NCBI RefSeq assembly: GCF_009827055.1
Contig: NZ_WUMK01000002.1
Location: 186,001 to 250,000 of the forward strand
From: Shinella kummerowiae
Lineage (GTDB): Bacteria > Pseudomonadota > Alphaproteobacteria > Rhizobiales > Rhizobiaceae
Reading direction: 5' to 3'
DNA: 64,000 nt
A program made the position numbers and the translations under genes. The notes beneath the pieces are model-generated. The model did not search any database. It had not been told where the DNA came from and saw only the letters and a list, made by a program, of their open reading frames with translations. Of the stretch, positions 1 to 9,500 are shown piece by piece (position 1 is the first letter of the stretch; every line of letters starts with the position of its first letter).

Positions 1-921
1 GTGGCGTTTGCGGAAAACAGCCTGGATCGCCAGTCGGAGCACCGTGCGCCGGATTGCCTCGAACAGGCCTTCAAGGCCGAGACGGTGCACGCCTTCGCGC
101 TTGCCGGCGGCAAACTTGTCGTCAAGCATGACGAGAAGATCATCGATCCGCTGTTTGCGCCCTATGAACTCGCCGAACTCGATCCGATCCCGGAAGAATC
201 GATCCTGCTCGGCTACCTGAAGAACGGCGAACCCCGGCTGGCCATTCCCGTGCGGGCCGATCCAGAGACCTTGCAGGAACCGCTGAAGGCCACCGACGGG
301 CGCACACTCTACCGCCAGCAGATGCTCGACGACGATCTGCTCGGCCAGTTCGCCCAGGCCTCCAGCCTGATGACCTGGAACAGCAACAACCGCTTCTGCG
401 GCAAGTGCGGCTCGCCGACCCGCTCGGAAATCGGCGGCTATCGCCGGGTGTGCGAGGCGTGCAGCCACACGATCTTCCCGCGCACCGATCCGGTCGCGAT
501 CATGCTGGTCATTGATATCGAGCGTGATCTTTGCCTGCTCGGCCGCTCGCCGCATTTCCCGGAGGGCATGTATTCCTGCCTTGCCGGCTTCCTGGAACCG
601 GGCGAGACGATCGAGCACACGGTGCGCCGCGAAACCCTCGAGGAATCCGGCATCAAGGTCGGCCGCGTGCGCTACCACGCCTCGCAGCCCTGGCCGATGC
701 CGCACTCGCTGATGATCGGTTGCTATGGGGAGGCGATCTCCTTCGACATCCGCCGCGACGAGACCGAACTGGAGGATTGCCGCTGGTTCACCCGCGAGGA
801 GACCGCGGCGATGATCGAGCGCAGCGCCATGGCGGGTGCAGCACCCGGCACCACGATGCCACCGCCGAAGGGCGCCATCGCGCACCGGCTGATGCGCGAC
901 TGGCTCGACTGGAAGGGCTGA
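1..921 (+). CDS. nudC: NADH pyrophosphatase NudC (5' partial)
   Basis: Nudix hydrolase that splits NAD(H), and NAD-capped RNA in the characterised family members, into NMN(H) and AMP. The four-cysteine zinc ribbon is visible (CGKCG, then CEAC about 15 residues on). A complete Nudix box follows (GFLEPGETIEHTVRRETLEE, then SGI), and then the NudC signature SQPWPMPHS. The reading frame is open to the first base of the window. Family members usually have a few more N-terminal residues, so the GTG at base 1 is probably internal and the gene truncated by the window edge. The C-terminus is complete. The next gene is on the opposite strand and ends about 50 bp away. Confidence 0.93.
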   Translation: MAFAENSLDRQSEHRAPDCLEQAFKAETVHAFALAGGKLVVKHDEKIIDPLFAPYELAELDPIPEESILLGYLKNGEPRLAIPVRADPETLQEPLKATDGRTLYRQQMLDDDLLGQFAQASSLMTWNSNNRFCGKCGSPTRSEIGGYRRVCEACSHTIFPRTDPVAIMLVIDIERDLCLLGRSPHFPEGMYSCLAGFLEPGETIEHTVRRETLEESGIKVGRVRYHASQPWPMPHSLMIGCYGEAISFDIRRDETELEDCRWFTREETAAMIERSAMAGAAPGTTMPPPKGAIAHRLMRDWLDWKG

Positions 922-971
922 TCAACACAGCCCGGTTTTGGCCGTGAATGGTGCCCCGGTCAACGGTGCGA

Positions 972-1745
972 TCAAATACGGGCACCGCCGGTGGCGTCGA
1001 TCATTTGCCCCGTTGTCCAGCGAGCCTCGCTCGACGCGACGAACGCGACGACATCGGCAATATCCGCGGCTGTGCCGACACGTGAGAAGACCGACATCGC
1101 TTCAGCGCCGGCGCGCGCCTCCGGCTGCGCCAGCCACTCCGCATTCATGTCCGTGTCGGTAACACCCGGCATGACCGCGTTGACCGTGATGCCACGGCGA
1201 CCGAAGTCCGGCGCGAGCGCCAGTGTCAGCGTTTCAAGCGCGCCCTTCGATGCTGCATAGGCCGGATGGCTCGGCGCGGCGATGCGCGTGAAACCCGTCG
1301 ATATGTTGATGATCCGTCCATTGTCGCGAATATGGTCGGCGGCTGCCTGGATCAGGAAGAACGGCGCCTTGAAGTTGATCGTCATCGTCTCGTCGAAGAA
1401 CGATTCGCTGGTTTCCGCCAGGGAAACCGCCTGGGCGATACCCGCATTATTGACGAGAATATCCAGGCCAGGCTCGCCGGTCGCTGCAATCGCTGCGGTC
1501 TTGAACTGGCCCCACAGGCTGTCTGCGGCTTCCTTGCCCTTGCTCAGGTCCGCCTTGATCGCGACGCCTTTTGCTCCGAGAGCCTCGATCTCGCGGATGG
1601 TCGCTTCGGCGGCGTCGGCGTTGCTGCCGTAGTGCACGCCGATGAGGGCCGCACCCTCCTTCGCGAAGGCAAGCGCGATAGCACGACCGATACCGCGCGA
1701 ACCTCCGGTCACAAGGGCTGTTTTATTCGACAGTTTTCCAGACAT
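972..1745 (-). CDS. SDR-family oxidoreductase
   Basis: NAD(P)-dependent short-chain dehydrogenase of the classical type, 257 residues. The Rossmann nucleotide motif TGGSRGIG lies near residue 14, NNAG near residue 100, and the catalytic YAASK near 165. The C-terminus has the usual [10 protein letters not shown]. The ATG at 1745 is preferred over one four codons upstream because a GGAG lies 8 bases before it. The substrate cannot be read from the sequence. The gene is divergent from a TetR repressor with a shared operator region, so it is probably that repressor's target, inducible by an unknown ligand or electrophile. Confidence 0.9.
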   Translation of the reverse strand: MSGKLSNKTALVTGGSRGIGRAIALAFAKEGAALIGVHYGSNADAAEATIREIEALGAKGVAIKADLSKGKEAADSLWGQFKTAAIAATGEPGLDILVNNAGIAQAVSLAETSESFFDETMTINFKAPFFLIQAAADHIRDNGRIINISTGFTRIAAPSHPAYAASKGALETLTLALAPDFGRRGITVNAVMPGVTDTDMNAEWLAQPEARAGAEAMSVFSRVGTAADIADVVAFVASSEARWTTGQMIDATGGARI

Positions 1746-1766
1746 CGTTCGCTCCATTGATATTTT

Positions 1767-1828
1767 TATAATGATCGATACAATAAATGCCGGAAAGAGC
1801 CCGTCAAGGATTATTATAGTGATCGATA
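1767..1828. promoter_or_regulatory. Two TetR-type operator repeats between the SDR and tetR genes
   Basis: Two 14-bp direct repeats match at 13 positions: TATAATGATCGATA at 1767-1780 and TATAGTGATCGATA at 1815-1828. They lie in the short divergent region, and the second overlaps the GTG start of the TetR gene. Inference: this is the binding site for the adjacent TetR protein, repressing both genes. Confidence 0.6.
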
Positions 1829-2472
1829 TAAAAACAGATGTGCCCGCGCGGAAACGCGGCAGGCCTCGGGTACTGGACCGGGACGTCGGGCTTGATGTCG
1901 CGGCGCGGCTGTTTTGGGAGCATGGCTACGAGGGAACCTCGATCGCCGACCTGACCAAGGCCATGGGGATCACGCCTCCCTCCCTCTACGCAACCTTCGG
2001 TTCGAAGGAAGAACTCTACAGGCAAGCGCTCGACCAATGTATCGAGCGGGAAGGCAAATGCCGCGGCGAGGCGTTGCAGACCGAAGAGACGGCCTACGAG
2101 GCGATCGCATTTTACCTTCACGACGTCGTGCAAGGCATCACCCAGCCGGACAAGCCGCATGGCTGCATTGTGTCCACCGCCGTCCTTCAGCATTCGGAGG
2201 AAAACGAGTCTGTCGCGCGGGACGTCGCCGCACGCCGTGAGGCTGCGATGCAGGCTATCAAAACGCGCTTTGACCGCGCCGTCTGCGAAGGCGAGCTTCC
2301 AACCGACACGGACACCGATACGCTCGCGCGTTTCTATACGGCTGTCGTGCAGGGCATGTCGGCCCAGGCCTATGACGGGGCATGCCGGGAAAAACTGACC
2401 CAACTGGCAGACATAGCGCTGTCAGCGTGGCCCGGCGATCCGGCCTATCGAAATCCGAAGCCTGAGGCATAG
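1819..2472 (+). CDS. TetR/AcrR-family transcriptional regulator
   Basis: 217-residue repressor. The N-terminal helix-turn-helix shows [16 protein letters not shown] followed by [13 protein letters not shown], typical of the AcrR/YxaF-like branch. The ligand domain has the conserved [10 protein letters not shown] segment of that branch. GTG at 1819 is chosen because AAGGA lies 8 bases before it; the frame stays open further upstream without a better site. It is divergent from an SDR gene, and the two share repeated operator-like sequences. One operator copy covers its own start, which suggests autoregulation. Confidence 0.88.
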   Translation: MIDIKTDVPARKRGRPRVLDRDVGLDVAARLFWEHGYEGTSIADLTKAMGITPPSLYATFGSKEELYRQALDQCIEREGKCRGEALQTEETAYEAIAFYLHDVVQGITQPDKPHGCIVSTAVLQHSEENESVARDVAARREAAMQAIKTRFDRAVCEGELPTDTDTDTLARFYTAVVQGMSAQAYDGACREKLTQLADIALSAWPGDPAYRNPKPEA

Positions 2473-2500
2473 GCGCATGCCGGGCGAGCGTATGCCCGCC

Positions 2501-3352
2501 TTAAAACGCGCTGCGCATCGGATGGGCGCGGTAGGTGCCGAGGATGCGGACTTTTTCGGAGAAGAAGCGCAGTTCCTCCAGCGCCCGGCGCACATGCGGC
2601 TCATCCGGATGGCCTTCGATATCGGCATAGAACTGGGTTGCGGTGAACTTGCCGTCGATCTGGTAGCTTTCCAGCTTCGTCATGTTGATGCCATTGGTGG
2701 CAAAACCGCCGAGCGCCTTGTAGAGCGCGGCCGGAATGTTGCGCACGTTGAAGACGAACGTCGTGACGATGATGCCCTCGCCATCCTGCTCGATTTTCTT
2801 CTCGTCACGCGACAGCACCACGAAGCGGGTGACGTTGCTCTCCGTGTCCTCGACATTCTCCGCGATGATCGACAGACCGTAGAGATCGGCCGCGAGCCGC
2901 GGGGCAAGCGCCGCCATGGAGCGGTCGCCGGTTTCCGAGACGAGCTTGGCGGCGCCCGCCGTATCACCGGCAATCACCGGCTTCCAGCCGTTGAGGCGGA
3001 CGATCTTGCGGCACTGGCCGAGCGCATGGATATGGCTGTGCACTGTTCGGACCTCGTCCTTCGTGACACCCGGCAGCACCATGAGCTGGAAGCGGATCGG
3101 CATGAAATATTCGCCGACAATATGAAGGCGCGATTCCGGCAGCAGGTGATGAATGTCGGCGACGCGGCCGGCGATCGTGTTCTCAATCGGAATCATGCCG
3201 AGATCGGCATCGCCATTCTCCACAGCGAGGAAGGCATCCTCAAAGGTCTGGCACGGCAGCGGCTCCATGGTCGGAAACATGTCGCGGCAGGCCATGTCAG
3301 AATTGGCGCCGTACTCGCCCTGGAAGGCGATCTTGTTGGTTTTCATGATCAT
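2501..3352 (-). CDS. pheA: Prephenate dehydratase
   Basis: Converts prephenate to phenylpyruvate in phenylalanine synthesis. The 283-residue protein is monofunctional, with no fused chorismate mutase; a separate chorismate mutase gene lies at 56228-56527. It begins FQGEYGANSDMACRDMFP, carries the catalytic-domain segment AVENGDADLGMIPIENTIAG, and ends with an ACT domain (KLESYQIDGKFTATQFY) for feedback by phenylalanine. The start could be either of two ATGs six bases apart, 3352 or 3346; neither has a strong ribosome site. It lies 15 bp downstream of kdsB and is probably cotranscribed, the pairing usual in rhizobia. Confidence 0.93.
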   Translation of the reverse strand: MIMKTNKIAFQGEYGANSDMACRDMFPTMEPLPCQTFEDAFLAVENGDADLGMIPIENTIAGRVADIHHLLPESRLHIVGEYFMPIRFQLMVLPGVTKDEVRTVHSHIHALGQCRKIVRLNGWKPVIAGDTAGAAKLVSETGDRSMAALAPRLAADLYGLSIIAENVEDTESNVTRFVVLSRDEKKIEQDGEGIIVTTFVFNVRNIPAALYKALGGFATNGINMTKLESYQIDGKFTATQFYADIEGHPDEPHVRRALEELRFFSEKVRILGTYRAHPMRSAF

Positions 3353-3367
3353 GGCAGGGAATCCGTA

Positions 3368-4123
3368 TCAAACAGGGTGGGCCGCGAGCATCGCGCGGGC
3401 CTTTTCGAGGTCGGCAGGAGTATCGACACCGAGCGGAACGGTGTCAACGATCTCCGCATCGATGCGCATGCCGGCTTCGAGCGCCCGCAACTGCTCCAGC
3501 GATTCCCGCTTTTCCAGGGTCGAGGGCTTGAGCGCGACGAAGGCTTCAAGCGCCTTGCGGCGATACGCGTAGAGGCCGATGTGATGGTAAAGCGGACCCT
3601 TGCCGTAGGGCGCGGTTGCGCGCGTGAAATACAACGCGCGCAGACGGCTGTCGCCGAGCGGCGCGCCGACGACCTTCACGACATTCGGATTGGTCTTCTC
3701 CTCCTCGTCGCGGATTTCCGTCGTCAGCGTCGCAATGTCGGTCGAGGCATTTTCCAGCGGGCGCAGCGCGGCGCGGATCGTCTCGGGGTCGATCGTCGGC
3801 AAATCGCCCTGCACATTGATGACAAACTCGGCGCGACCGGCCGGGTCGCTCTTCGTCAGCGCCTCATGAATACGGTCGGAGCCGGACTGGTGGTCCACGC
3901 GGGTCATCACCGCCTCGAAGCCGGCTGCCACAACCGCGTCAAGAATATCCGCATGATCGACGGCAACGACGATGCGCCCCACCTCGGCGGCAGCCGCCCG
4001 TCGCGCCACCTGGACGATCATCGGCAGGCCGGCAATATCGGCGAGCGGCTTGCCCGGAAGGCGGGTCGACGCCATGCGCGCCGGAATGAGCACGAGGGTC
4101 TTGTCAAAATTGGCGGGATTCAT
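3368..4123 (-). CDS. kdsB: 3-deoxy-manno-octulosonate cytidylyltransferase
   Basis: Activates Kdo as CMP-Kdo for lipopolysaccharide inner-core synthesis in the cytoplasm. The 251-residue protein has the nucleotidyltransferase N-terminus [18 protein letters not shown], then SGSDRI and [12 protein letters not shown], all diagnostic for KdsB. The ATG at 4123 starts a protein of normal family length; the upstream in-frame extension to 4231 has no family resemblance. It is first in a two-gene minus-strand unit with pheA and divergent from the cytochrome c gene. Confidence 0.93.
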   Translation of the reverse strand: MNPANFDKTLVLIPARMASTRLPGKPLADIAGLPMIVQVARRAAAAEVGRIVVAVDHADILDAVVAAGFEAVMTRVDHQSGSDRIHEALTKSDPAGRAEFVINVQGDLPTIDPETIRAALRPLENASTDIATLTTEIRDEEEKTNPNVVKVVGAPLGDSRLRALYFTRATAPYGKGPLYHHIGLYAYRRKALEAFVALKPSTLEKRESLEQLRALEAGMRIDAEIVDTVPLGVDTPADLEKARAMLAAHPV

Positions 4124-4275
4124 CGCAGGCCCTTCAAAACCCCCGGGAAAAGTGTCAAAACGTCTCAGTGCGGGGGCTACAATCACTGTTGCAACGAAGC
4201 AGCAAAAGACATAGGTTCCGCGCGATTTCAAGACTGGCCGGCGTTATGTCCGTCGGTCCCTAGGGGAGCGTTTGG

Positions 4276-5019
4276 ATGAACTCTTATGTGAACATGGGCG
4301 TGGGTGCCCTTTTGGGCACCGTATTCGTACTGATGTCCGTGTCGATCGCTTCTGAAGGCATTTTCCATTCGGGCGAGCCCGAGAAGGAAGGTTTCGCGAT
4401 CGTTGCCGAGGAAACAGGCGGCGAAGCAGCCGGTGGCGAAGCTCCTGCAACTGTTCCGATCGCAACCCTGCTGGCCACTGCCGATGCCGGTGCCGGCGAA
4501 ACGGTCTTCAAGAAATGTGCGAGCTGTCACACCCCAGAGAAGGGCGGACCGAACAAGGTCGGCCCCAACCTCTGGGACATCGTGAACCGCCCGATCGCTT
4601 CGCATGAAGGCTTCAGCTATTCCGCCGGCATGACCACCTTCTCCGAAGGCCATAAGGTCGTCTGGGACTACGATCACCTGAGCTTCTTCATCGAAGCGCC
4701 GAAGAAGCACGTCCCGGGCACCGCCATGGGCTTTGCCGGCGTGAAAAAGAACGACGAACGCGCCAACCTGATCGCCTACCTGCGCACGCTGTCCGACAAC
4801 CCGGCCGCTCTGCCGACCGCATCGAGCGAAGGCGCAGCCGCAACGACCGAAGGTGGTGCGACCACCACCGAGGGTGCGGCTCCGGCTGACGGCGGCGCGG
4901 CAGCCACGACGACCGAAGGTGCAACGACCCCGGCCGAGGGCGGCGCTGCGACCACCACGACCGAGGGCGCAGCCCCGGCCGAAGGCGGCACCACGACGGA
5001 ACAGCCGGCTGCTCAGTAA
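4276..5019 (+). CDS. Membrane-anchored cytochrome c (CycM-like)
   Basis: Class I c-type cytochrome carrying electrons in the periplasm, tethered by an N-terminal signal anchor (about residues 5-28). The single haem site CASCH is near residue 80. The distal methionine is probably in PGTAMGF, and [10 protein letters not shown] closes the haem domain. Such proteins link the bc1 complex to terminal oxidase in rhizobia. The last 65 residues are a low-complexity tail of [11 protein letters not shown]-like units rich in T, E, G, A and P, which is not needed for haem binding. GGGAG precedes the start and a clear intrinsic terminator follows the stop. Confidence 0.9.
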   Translation: MNSYVNMGVGALLGTVFVLMSVSIASEGIFHSGEPEKEGFAIVAEETGGEAAGGEAPATVPIATLLATADAGAGETVFKKCASCHTPEKGGPNKVGPNLWDIVNRPIASHEGFSYSAGMTTFSEGHKVVWDYDHLSFFIEAPKKHVPGTAMGFAGVKKNDERANLIAYLRTLSDNPAALPTASSEGAAATTEGGATTTEGAAPADGGAAATTTEGATTPAEGGAATTTTEGAAPAEGGTTTEQPAAQ

Positions 5020-5046
5020 CAAGCCAGCGGCAAAACACAGACAAGG

Positions 5047-5074
5047 AAAACCCGGCCTTCGAGCCGGGTTTTTT
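5047..5074 (+). terminator. Intrinsic terminator after the cytochrome c gene
   Basis: CCCGGC (5051-5056) pairs with GCCGGG (5063-5068) around a six-base loop. The stem is extended by A/T pairs and followed by six T residues. It also lies just beyond the end of the convergent AEC gene. Confidence 0.9.
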
Positions 5075-5085
5075 GTTGTTCTCAA

Positions 5086-6030
5086 TCAGCCGAGCAGCCA
5101 GGCCCAGAAGGACACGGTGAAGACGCCGAGCGCCGTCGTCATGGTGATCGTCGAGGAGGCGAGCGCGTGGCCGACGCCGAAATGGTTGGCGAGCAGCCAG
5201 GCATTGACGCCGGTCGGCACCGAGGATGTCAGCACCATGGCGGCCGTCCATTCCGGGCTGAGGCCGAGCAGCCGGCAGGCGACGTAGACCGACCCGGGTA
5301 GCACGAGAAGTTTGAGGCTGGTCATGGCCAGCGCAATGCCGGCATTGCCGCCGACCTTGTACTTGTTGAGCGCCATGCCGATGGAAACGAGGGCAGCGGG
5401 GGCTGCCATCGCCGCCAGTTGGTCGACAACCACCTTTACCGGACCTGTGAGCGGCACGCCGCCCGCGTGAAACAGCGCACCGACGGCGAGGCCGATCACC
5501 AGAGGATTGCGCAGCAGGCTCTTGCCGATGCCGAGCAAAAGGGCTGCGAAACTCTGCGGCTCGCGCGTGCCCTCCTTCCGCTCTGCCCGTTCCATGAGGA
5601 CGGTGCCGGCAATCATCATGACCGGAAGATGCACGGACAGCAGAACGGAGATCGCCACCAGCCCCTCATCGCCGACGATGCGCGAGACGAGCGGCAGACC
5701 GATGAAGACGGTATTGGCAAACGCCGAGGAGACGCCGGCGAGAACGCCGATCCGCCGATCGCGCTTGAAGCCGAGTGTCGCCACCAGATGAGCGATTGTC
5801 CATGTTACGGCGACGGCGCCGAAATAGGCGACCCAGATGCGCCACGGCGCTTCGCCGGCAAAATCAGCTTCCGCGATGGTGCGAAACAGCAGCAGCGGAA
5901 CGGCGACGCGGAAGACGAACTCGCCAAGCCCCTCGCCCAGCTCCTCCCGCAGATAGCCGGTGCGCACGAGCACCCAGCCGATCAGGATCAGCGCGAAGAC
6001 AGGCAAAACGTTGAGAGCGACATCCGACAT
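5086..6030 (-). CDS. AEC-family (auxin efflux carrier-like) transporter
   Basis: Inner-membrane carrier of 314 residues with about ten hydrophobic helices. The N-terminus VLPVFALILIGWVLVRTGYL and the middle SSAFANTVFIGLPLV are typical of bacterial AEC/MdcF-like permeases, which move organic anions such as malonate or malate. The substrate here is unknown. The start at 6030 gives the standard N-terminus. A rho-independent terminator on the same strand lies about 120 bases upstream of the start, so either a separate small RNA ends there or the gene has an attenuated leader. Confidence 0.85.
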   Translation of the reverse strand: MSDVALNVLPVFALILIGWVLVRTGYLREELGEGLGEFVFRVAVPLLLFRTIAEADFAGEAPWRIWVAYFGAVAVTWTIAHLVATLGFKRDRRIGVLAGVSSAFANTVFIGLPLVSRIVGDEGLVAISVLLSVHLPVMMIAGTVLMERAERKEGTREPQSFAALLLGIGKSLLRNPLVIGLAVGALFHAGGVPLTGPVKVVVDQLAAMAAPAALVSIGMALNKYKVGGNAGIALAMTSLKLLVLPGSVYVACRLLGLSPEWTAAMVLTSSVPTGVNAWLLANHFGVGHALASSTITMTTALGVFTVSFWAWLLG

Positions 6031-6149
6031 GAAACCGTCCCGAAGGAGAATGGAGGGACGGCGAGAGAACCGTCTCGAGGGCGGGTTTCATCGGTAGAGC
6101 AATCGTCGGGAGGGGTCCAGCACGACATGTCCGGCAAACACCGTAAATG

Positions 6150-6176
6150 AAAAAAGCGAGGGCTGAACCCCCGCTT
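6150..6176 (-). terminator. Intrinsic terminator, minus strand
   Basis: The stem AAGCGAGGG / CCCCCGCTT has one mismatch and a five-base loop. It is followed on the minus strand by a run of six T residues. No protein gene immediately upstream explains it. Confidence 0.75.
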
Positions 6177-6335
6177 CCTCATCCCGGCTTGGCCAGGGAA
6201 GTGTCCCGCTCAGTGCCAGTACATCCGTGGTCACTGCGATGCGAAACACGACTTTCGTGTCTGACGAGGTTTCTAGCGAGCCGCTCTTACAGCGGTATGA
6301 CAGAAGAACGCTCGTTGATGGATTGGAGTCTGCGC
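6150..6335 (-). ncRNA. Candidate small RNA on the minus strand (5' end approximate)
   Basis: Read leftward, the region has consecutive stem-loops. ACACGA/TCGTGT lies at 6246-6260. CAGTG with CCA pairs to TGG with CACTG at 6211-6236. Last is a GC-rich stem at 6154-6176 followed by six U (6150-6155), a textbook intrinsic terminator. No open frame fits this segment. The 5' end is set only by a CtrA-type box at 6344-6359. It could instead be the attenuated leader of the AEC gene, which starts 120 bases further on. I cannot assign it to a named RNA family. Confidence 0.5.
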
Positions 6336-6343
6336 GCATATGG

Positions 6344-6359
6344 TTAACAAAAGGTTAAC
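6344..6359. promoter_or_regulatory. CtrA-type binding box TTAA-N7-TTAAC
   Basis: TTAA at 6344-6347 and TTAAC at 6355-6359 are separated by exactly seven bases. This is the full CtrA consensus of alphaproteobacteria. Read on the minus strand it also contains the octamer TTAACCAT. It sits just upstream of the small RNA candidate on the minus strand and about 185 bp upstream of yfaS on the plus strand. Confidence 0.55.
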
Positions 6360-6543
6360 GCGCCTTGGGCCAAAAATTTTCGCATTTCCGGCGATTGAAC
6401 GATGGGCCTGAAACGTCTTCCCCCTGGTTCCATGCGCCACCTCCCTTTCCGGCCTCCCCGACAGCGGCGTCTTTCGATTGACAAGCCGATACCGGGTCTG
6501 GACAGTGGGGCGGCAACGAGACGGGCAGCGTTAGGAGGACTTG

Positions 6544-9500
6544 ATGTCTATGCGCGCATTCTTCGGTTTCTCGGCACTTCTTCTAGCGGCCGTCGCCTCT
6601 CCTCCCCTTCCCGCCCATGCCGAGGAGACCCGCACCGTCGTGACGACGGAAAACAGCGACTATTTCGGCTTCGACCTGCGCACCGTGCAGGATGTGACGC
6701 TGGACCAGTGCAAGACCGATTGCGTCGACGACCTGTCCTGCCGCGCCTTCACCTATAATCCTAAGGTAAAGTGGTGCTTCCTGAAGAGCGATTTCAACCA
6801 GCTCAACCATTTCCAGGGAGCGATTGCCGGCAAGATCATCAAGGCCGACAATGCCGCCGATATCGGCGCGCCGCCGGCCATGCCCTTCATCAGCGAATAT
6901 ATGGCGAGCGACGCCCGCGCCTTCCGCGAGGGCCTCACCCTTGCGACCGAACATACCGGCCAGGGCGCCGAAAGCCTTGCCTCGCTCGGCCGTATCGAAT
7001 CCGCCTCCAGCCGCTTCGACCAGGCGCTCATCGCCTACAAGGGCGCGCTCTCGCTTGCGCCGGATGACTATTATCTCTGGATCGAGACAGCCGAATCCAT
7101 GGGTCGCGCCGTCAGCAACAGCTATCTCGCCGGCCAAGGCGCGCTTGCGGCAATCAACGCCTACCAGATCTCGCGCACCACGGAGACACGCGCGCGCGCG
7201 CTTGCCGTTCTCGCCGATACGCTCGACAAGTCGGGCAACTACCGCGCCGGCATCAACGCCTACAGGGCAAGCCTGGACCTGAAGGACGATGTCGCGGTCC
7301 GTTCCGCCTATCTCGGTCTTCGCGCCCGCCAAGGCTTCCGCATCGTCAACCACACGATCGATTCCGACAGCGCGACGCCGCGGGCCTGCGTCGAGTTCTC
7401 CGAACCGCTCGTCAAGTCGGGCGCGGACTATGCCTCCTTCGTCACGCTGGATGGTGCGGCACCCAAGGCGGTCGAGGCCAAGGACCGGCAGATCTGCGTC
7501 GAGGGCCTGAACCACGGCCAGCGCTACAAGATCGCCTTCCGCCCCGGCCTGCCGTCTGCCGTCGATGAGCCGCTGGAAGCGGCTGTCGACCTCGACATCT
7601 ACGTGCAGGACCGTGCCGCGATGGTCCGCTTCACCGGCGACGGCTTCGTGCTGCCCGGCAGCGTGCGCCGCGGCATTCCGATCGTCTCGGTCAACACCGA
7701 CAGCGCCGACCTGAAGCTCTACCGCGTCGGCGACCGCGCGATTGCCGGGCTTCTCGCCGACAGCCGGTTCCTCACCCAGCTCGACGGCTATTCCGCCGAG
7801 CGCATCGAAAGCCAGAACGGCCAGCTTGTCTGGCAGGGCAAGATTGACATCTCGCCGGAGCTCAACAAGGACGTCGTCACCAGCTTCCCGGTCGACGAGG
7901 CGCTGCCGGAGCGCAAGCCCGGCGTCTATGTGCTGACCGCCGCCGCCTCCAACGGCCGCAGCAACGAATGGGACGCCAAGGCCACGCAATGGTTCGTCGT
8001 CTCGGATGTCGGCCTCACCACCTATGCCGGCACCGACGGCCTCAACGTCTTCGCCCGCTCGCTCGATAGTGCCACGCCGCTGGAAGGCGTCGACCTCCAG
8101 TTGATCGCCACCAACAACGAAGTGCTTGGCACGGCGACCACCGATGCGGACGGCCGCGCGACCTTCACCGCCGGCCTGATGCGCGGCACCGCCGCCATGA
8201 CGCCGGCCGTCATCCTCGCCAAGAAGGGCGAAGGCGACTTCGTCTTCCTCGACATGACACGCGCCGGCTTCGACCTTTCCGACCGTGGCGTCACCGGCCG
8301 CCCGGCACCGGGCGCCATCGACGTGCTCGCCTGGACCGAACGCGGCATCTACCGCGCCAGCGAGACGGTGCATGCCACCGCGCTTGCCCGCGACATCGAA
8401 GCGAATGCCGTAGAAAAACTACCGCTCACCTTCGTCTTCAACCGGCCGGACGGCGTGGAAGACCGTCGCCTGGTGTCCAACGGCGCTGCCCTCGGCGGCC
8501 ATGCGATCGACCTGGCCCTCCAGGAAAACAGCATGCGCGGCACCTGGACGATGCAGATCTACACCGACCCGAAGGGCACGGCGATTGCCGAGAAGACCTT
8601 CCTCGTCGACGATTTCGTGCCGGATCGCATCGAATTCGACATGACGAGCGAAGCGAAGGATATCGAGACCGGCGTCCCGGCCCCGGTTTCCGTCGAAGGC
8701 CGTTATCTCTACGGCGCGCCGGGTGCCGGTCTTGAAATCGAAGGTGATGTCGCGCTGAAGCCGACGCGCGCCGACCCGGCCTATCCGGATTACGTCTTCG
8801 GTCTGACGGACGAAGAAGCGATCGAGGAAAGCCGCATCCCGCTCGAAGGCCTGGACGTGCTCGACGACGAGGGCAAGGCAACCTTCGACGTGACCCTCAC
8901 CGATCTCCCCTCGACCACGCAGCGCCTCGAAGCGCTGGTGACGCTGCGCATGATGGAGGCCGGTGGCCGCGCCGTCGAACGCTCGCTGACCCTGCCCGTC
9001 AAGGCGACCGGACCGATGATCGGCGTGAAGCCGGAATTCAAGGGTGAGCTCTCGGAAAACGGTATCGCCAACTTCCACGTCGTCGCGGTCGGCCCGGATG
9101 GTGCCAAACTGGCGATGCAGGGCCTGCCCTGGAAGCTGCTTTCCGTCGAGCGGAACTACCAGTGGTATCGCGACGGCAGTTCCTGGCGTTACGAGCCGGT
9201 GCTTGCGACAAAGCAGCTCGCCAACGGCACGCTGGACGTCACGGCTGACGGTGGCAAGATTTCTGTTCCCGTCACCTGGGGCCGCTACCGCCTTGAGGTC
9301 GAAAGCCCCGAGCCGGATGGTCCCGCAACAAGCACCGAGTTCGACGCCGGCTGGTATGTCGCCGCCACCTCGACGGAAACGCCCGACGCGCTGGAAATCT
9401 CGCTCGACAAGGAAAACTACGCGGTCGGCGACACGGCGAAGCTGAAAATCTCGTCGCGCCATGCTGGCCAAGTGCTGATCACCGTCGGCGCGGAAAGCCT

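Larger units (their letters stand above)
6031..6543. other. 513-bp intergenic region with structured RNA candidate and CtrA-type box
   Basis: No convincing protein gene. The short open frames here overlap strong hairpins and have no ribosome sites. The region holds an intrinsic terminator pointing left, two further hairpins (6211-6236 and 6246-6260), a TTAA-N7-TTAA box, and near 6533 the AGGAGG of the following gene. Confidence 0.7.
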
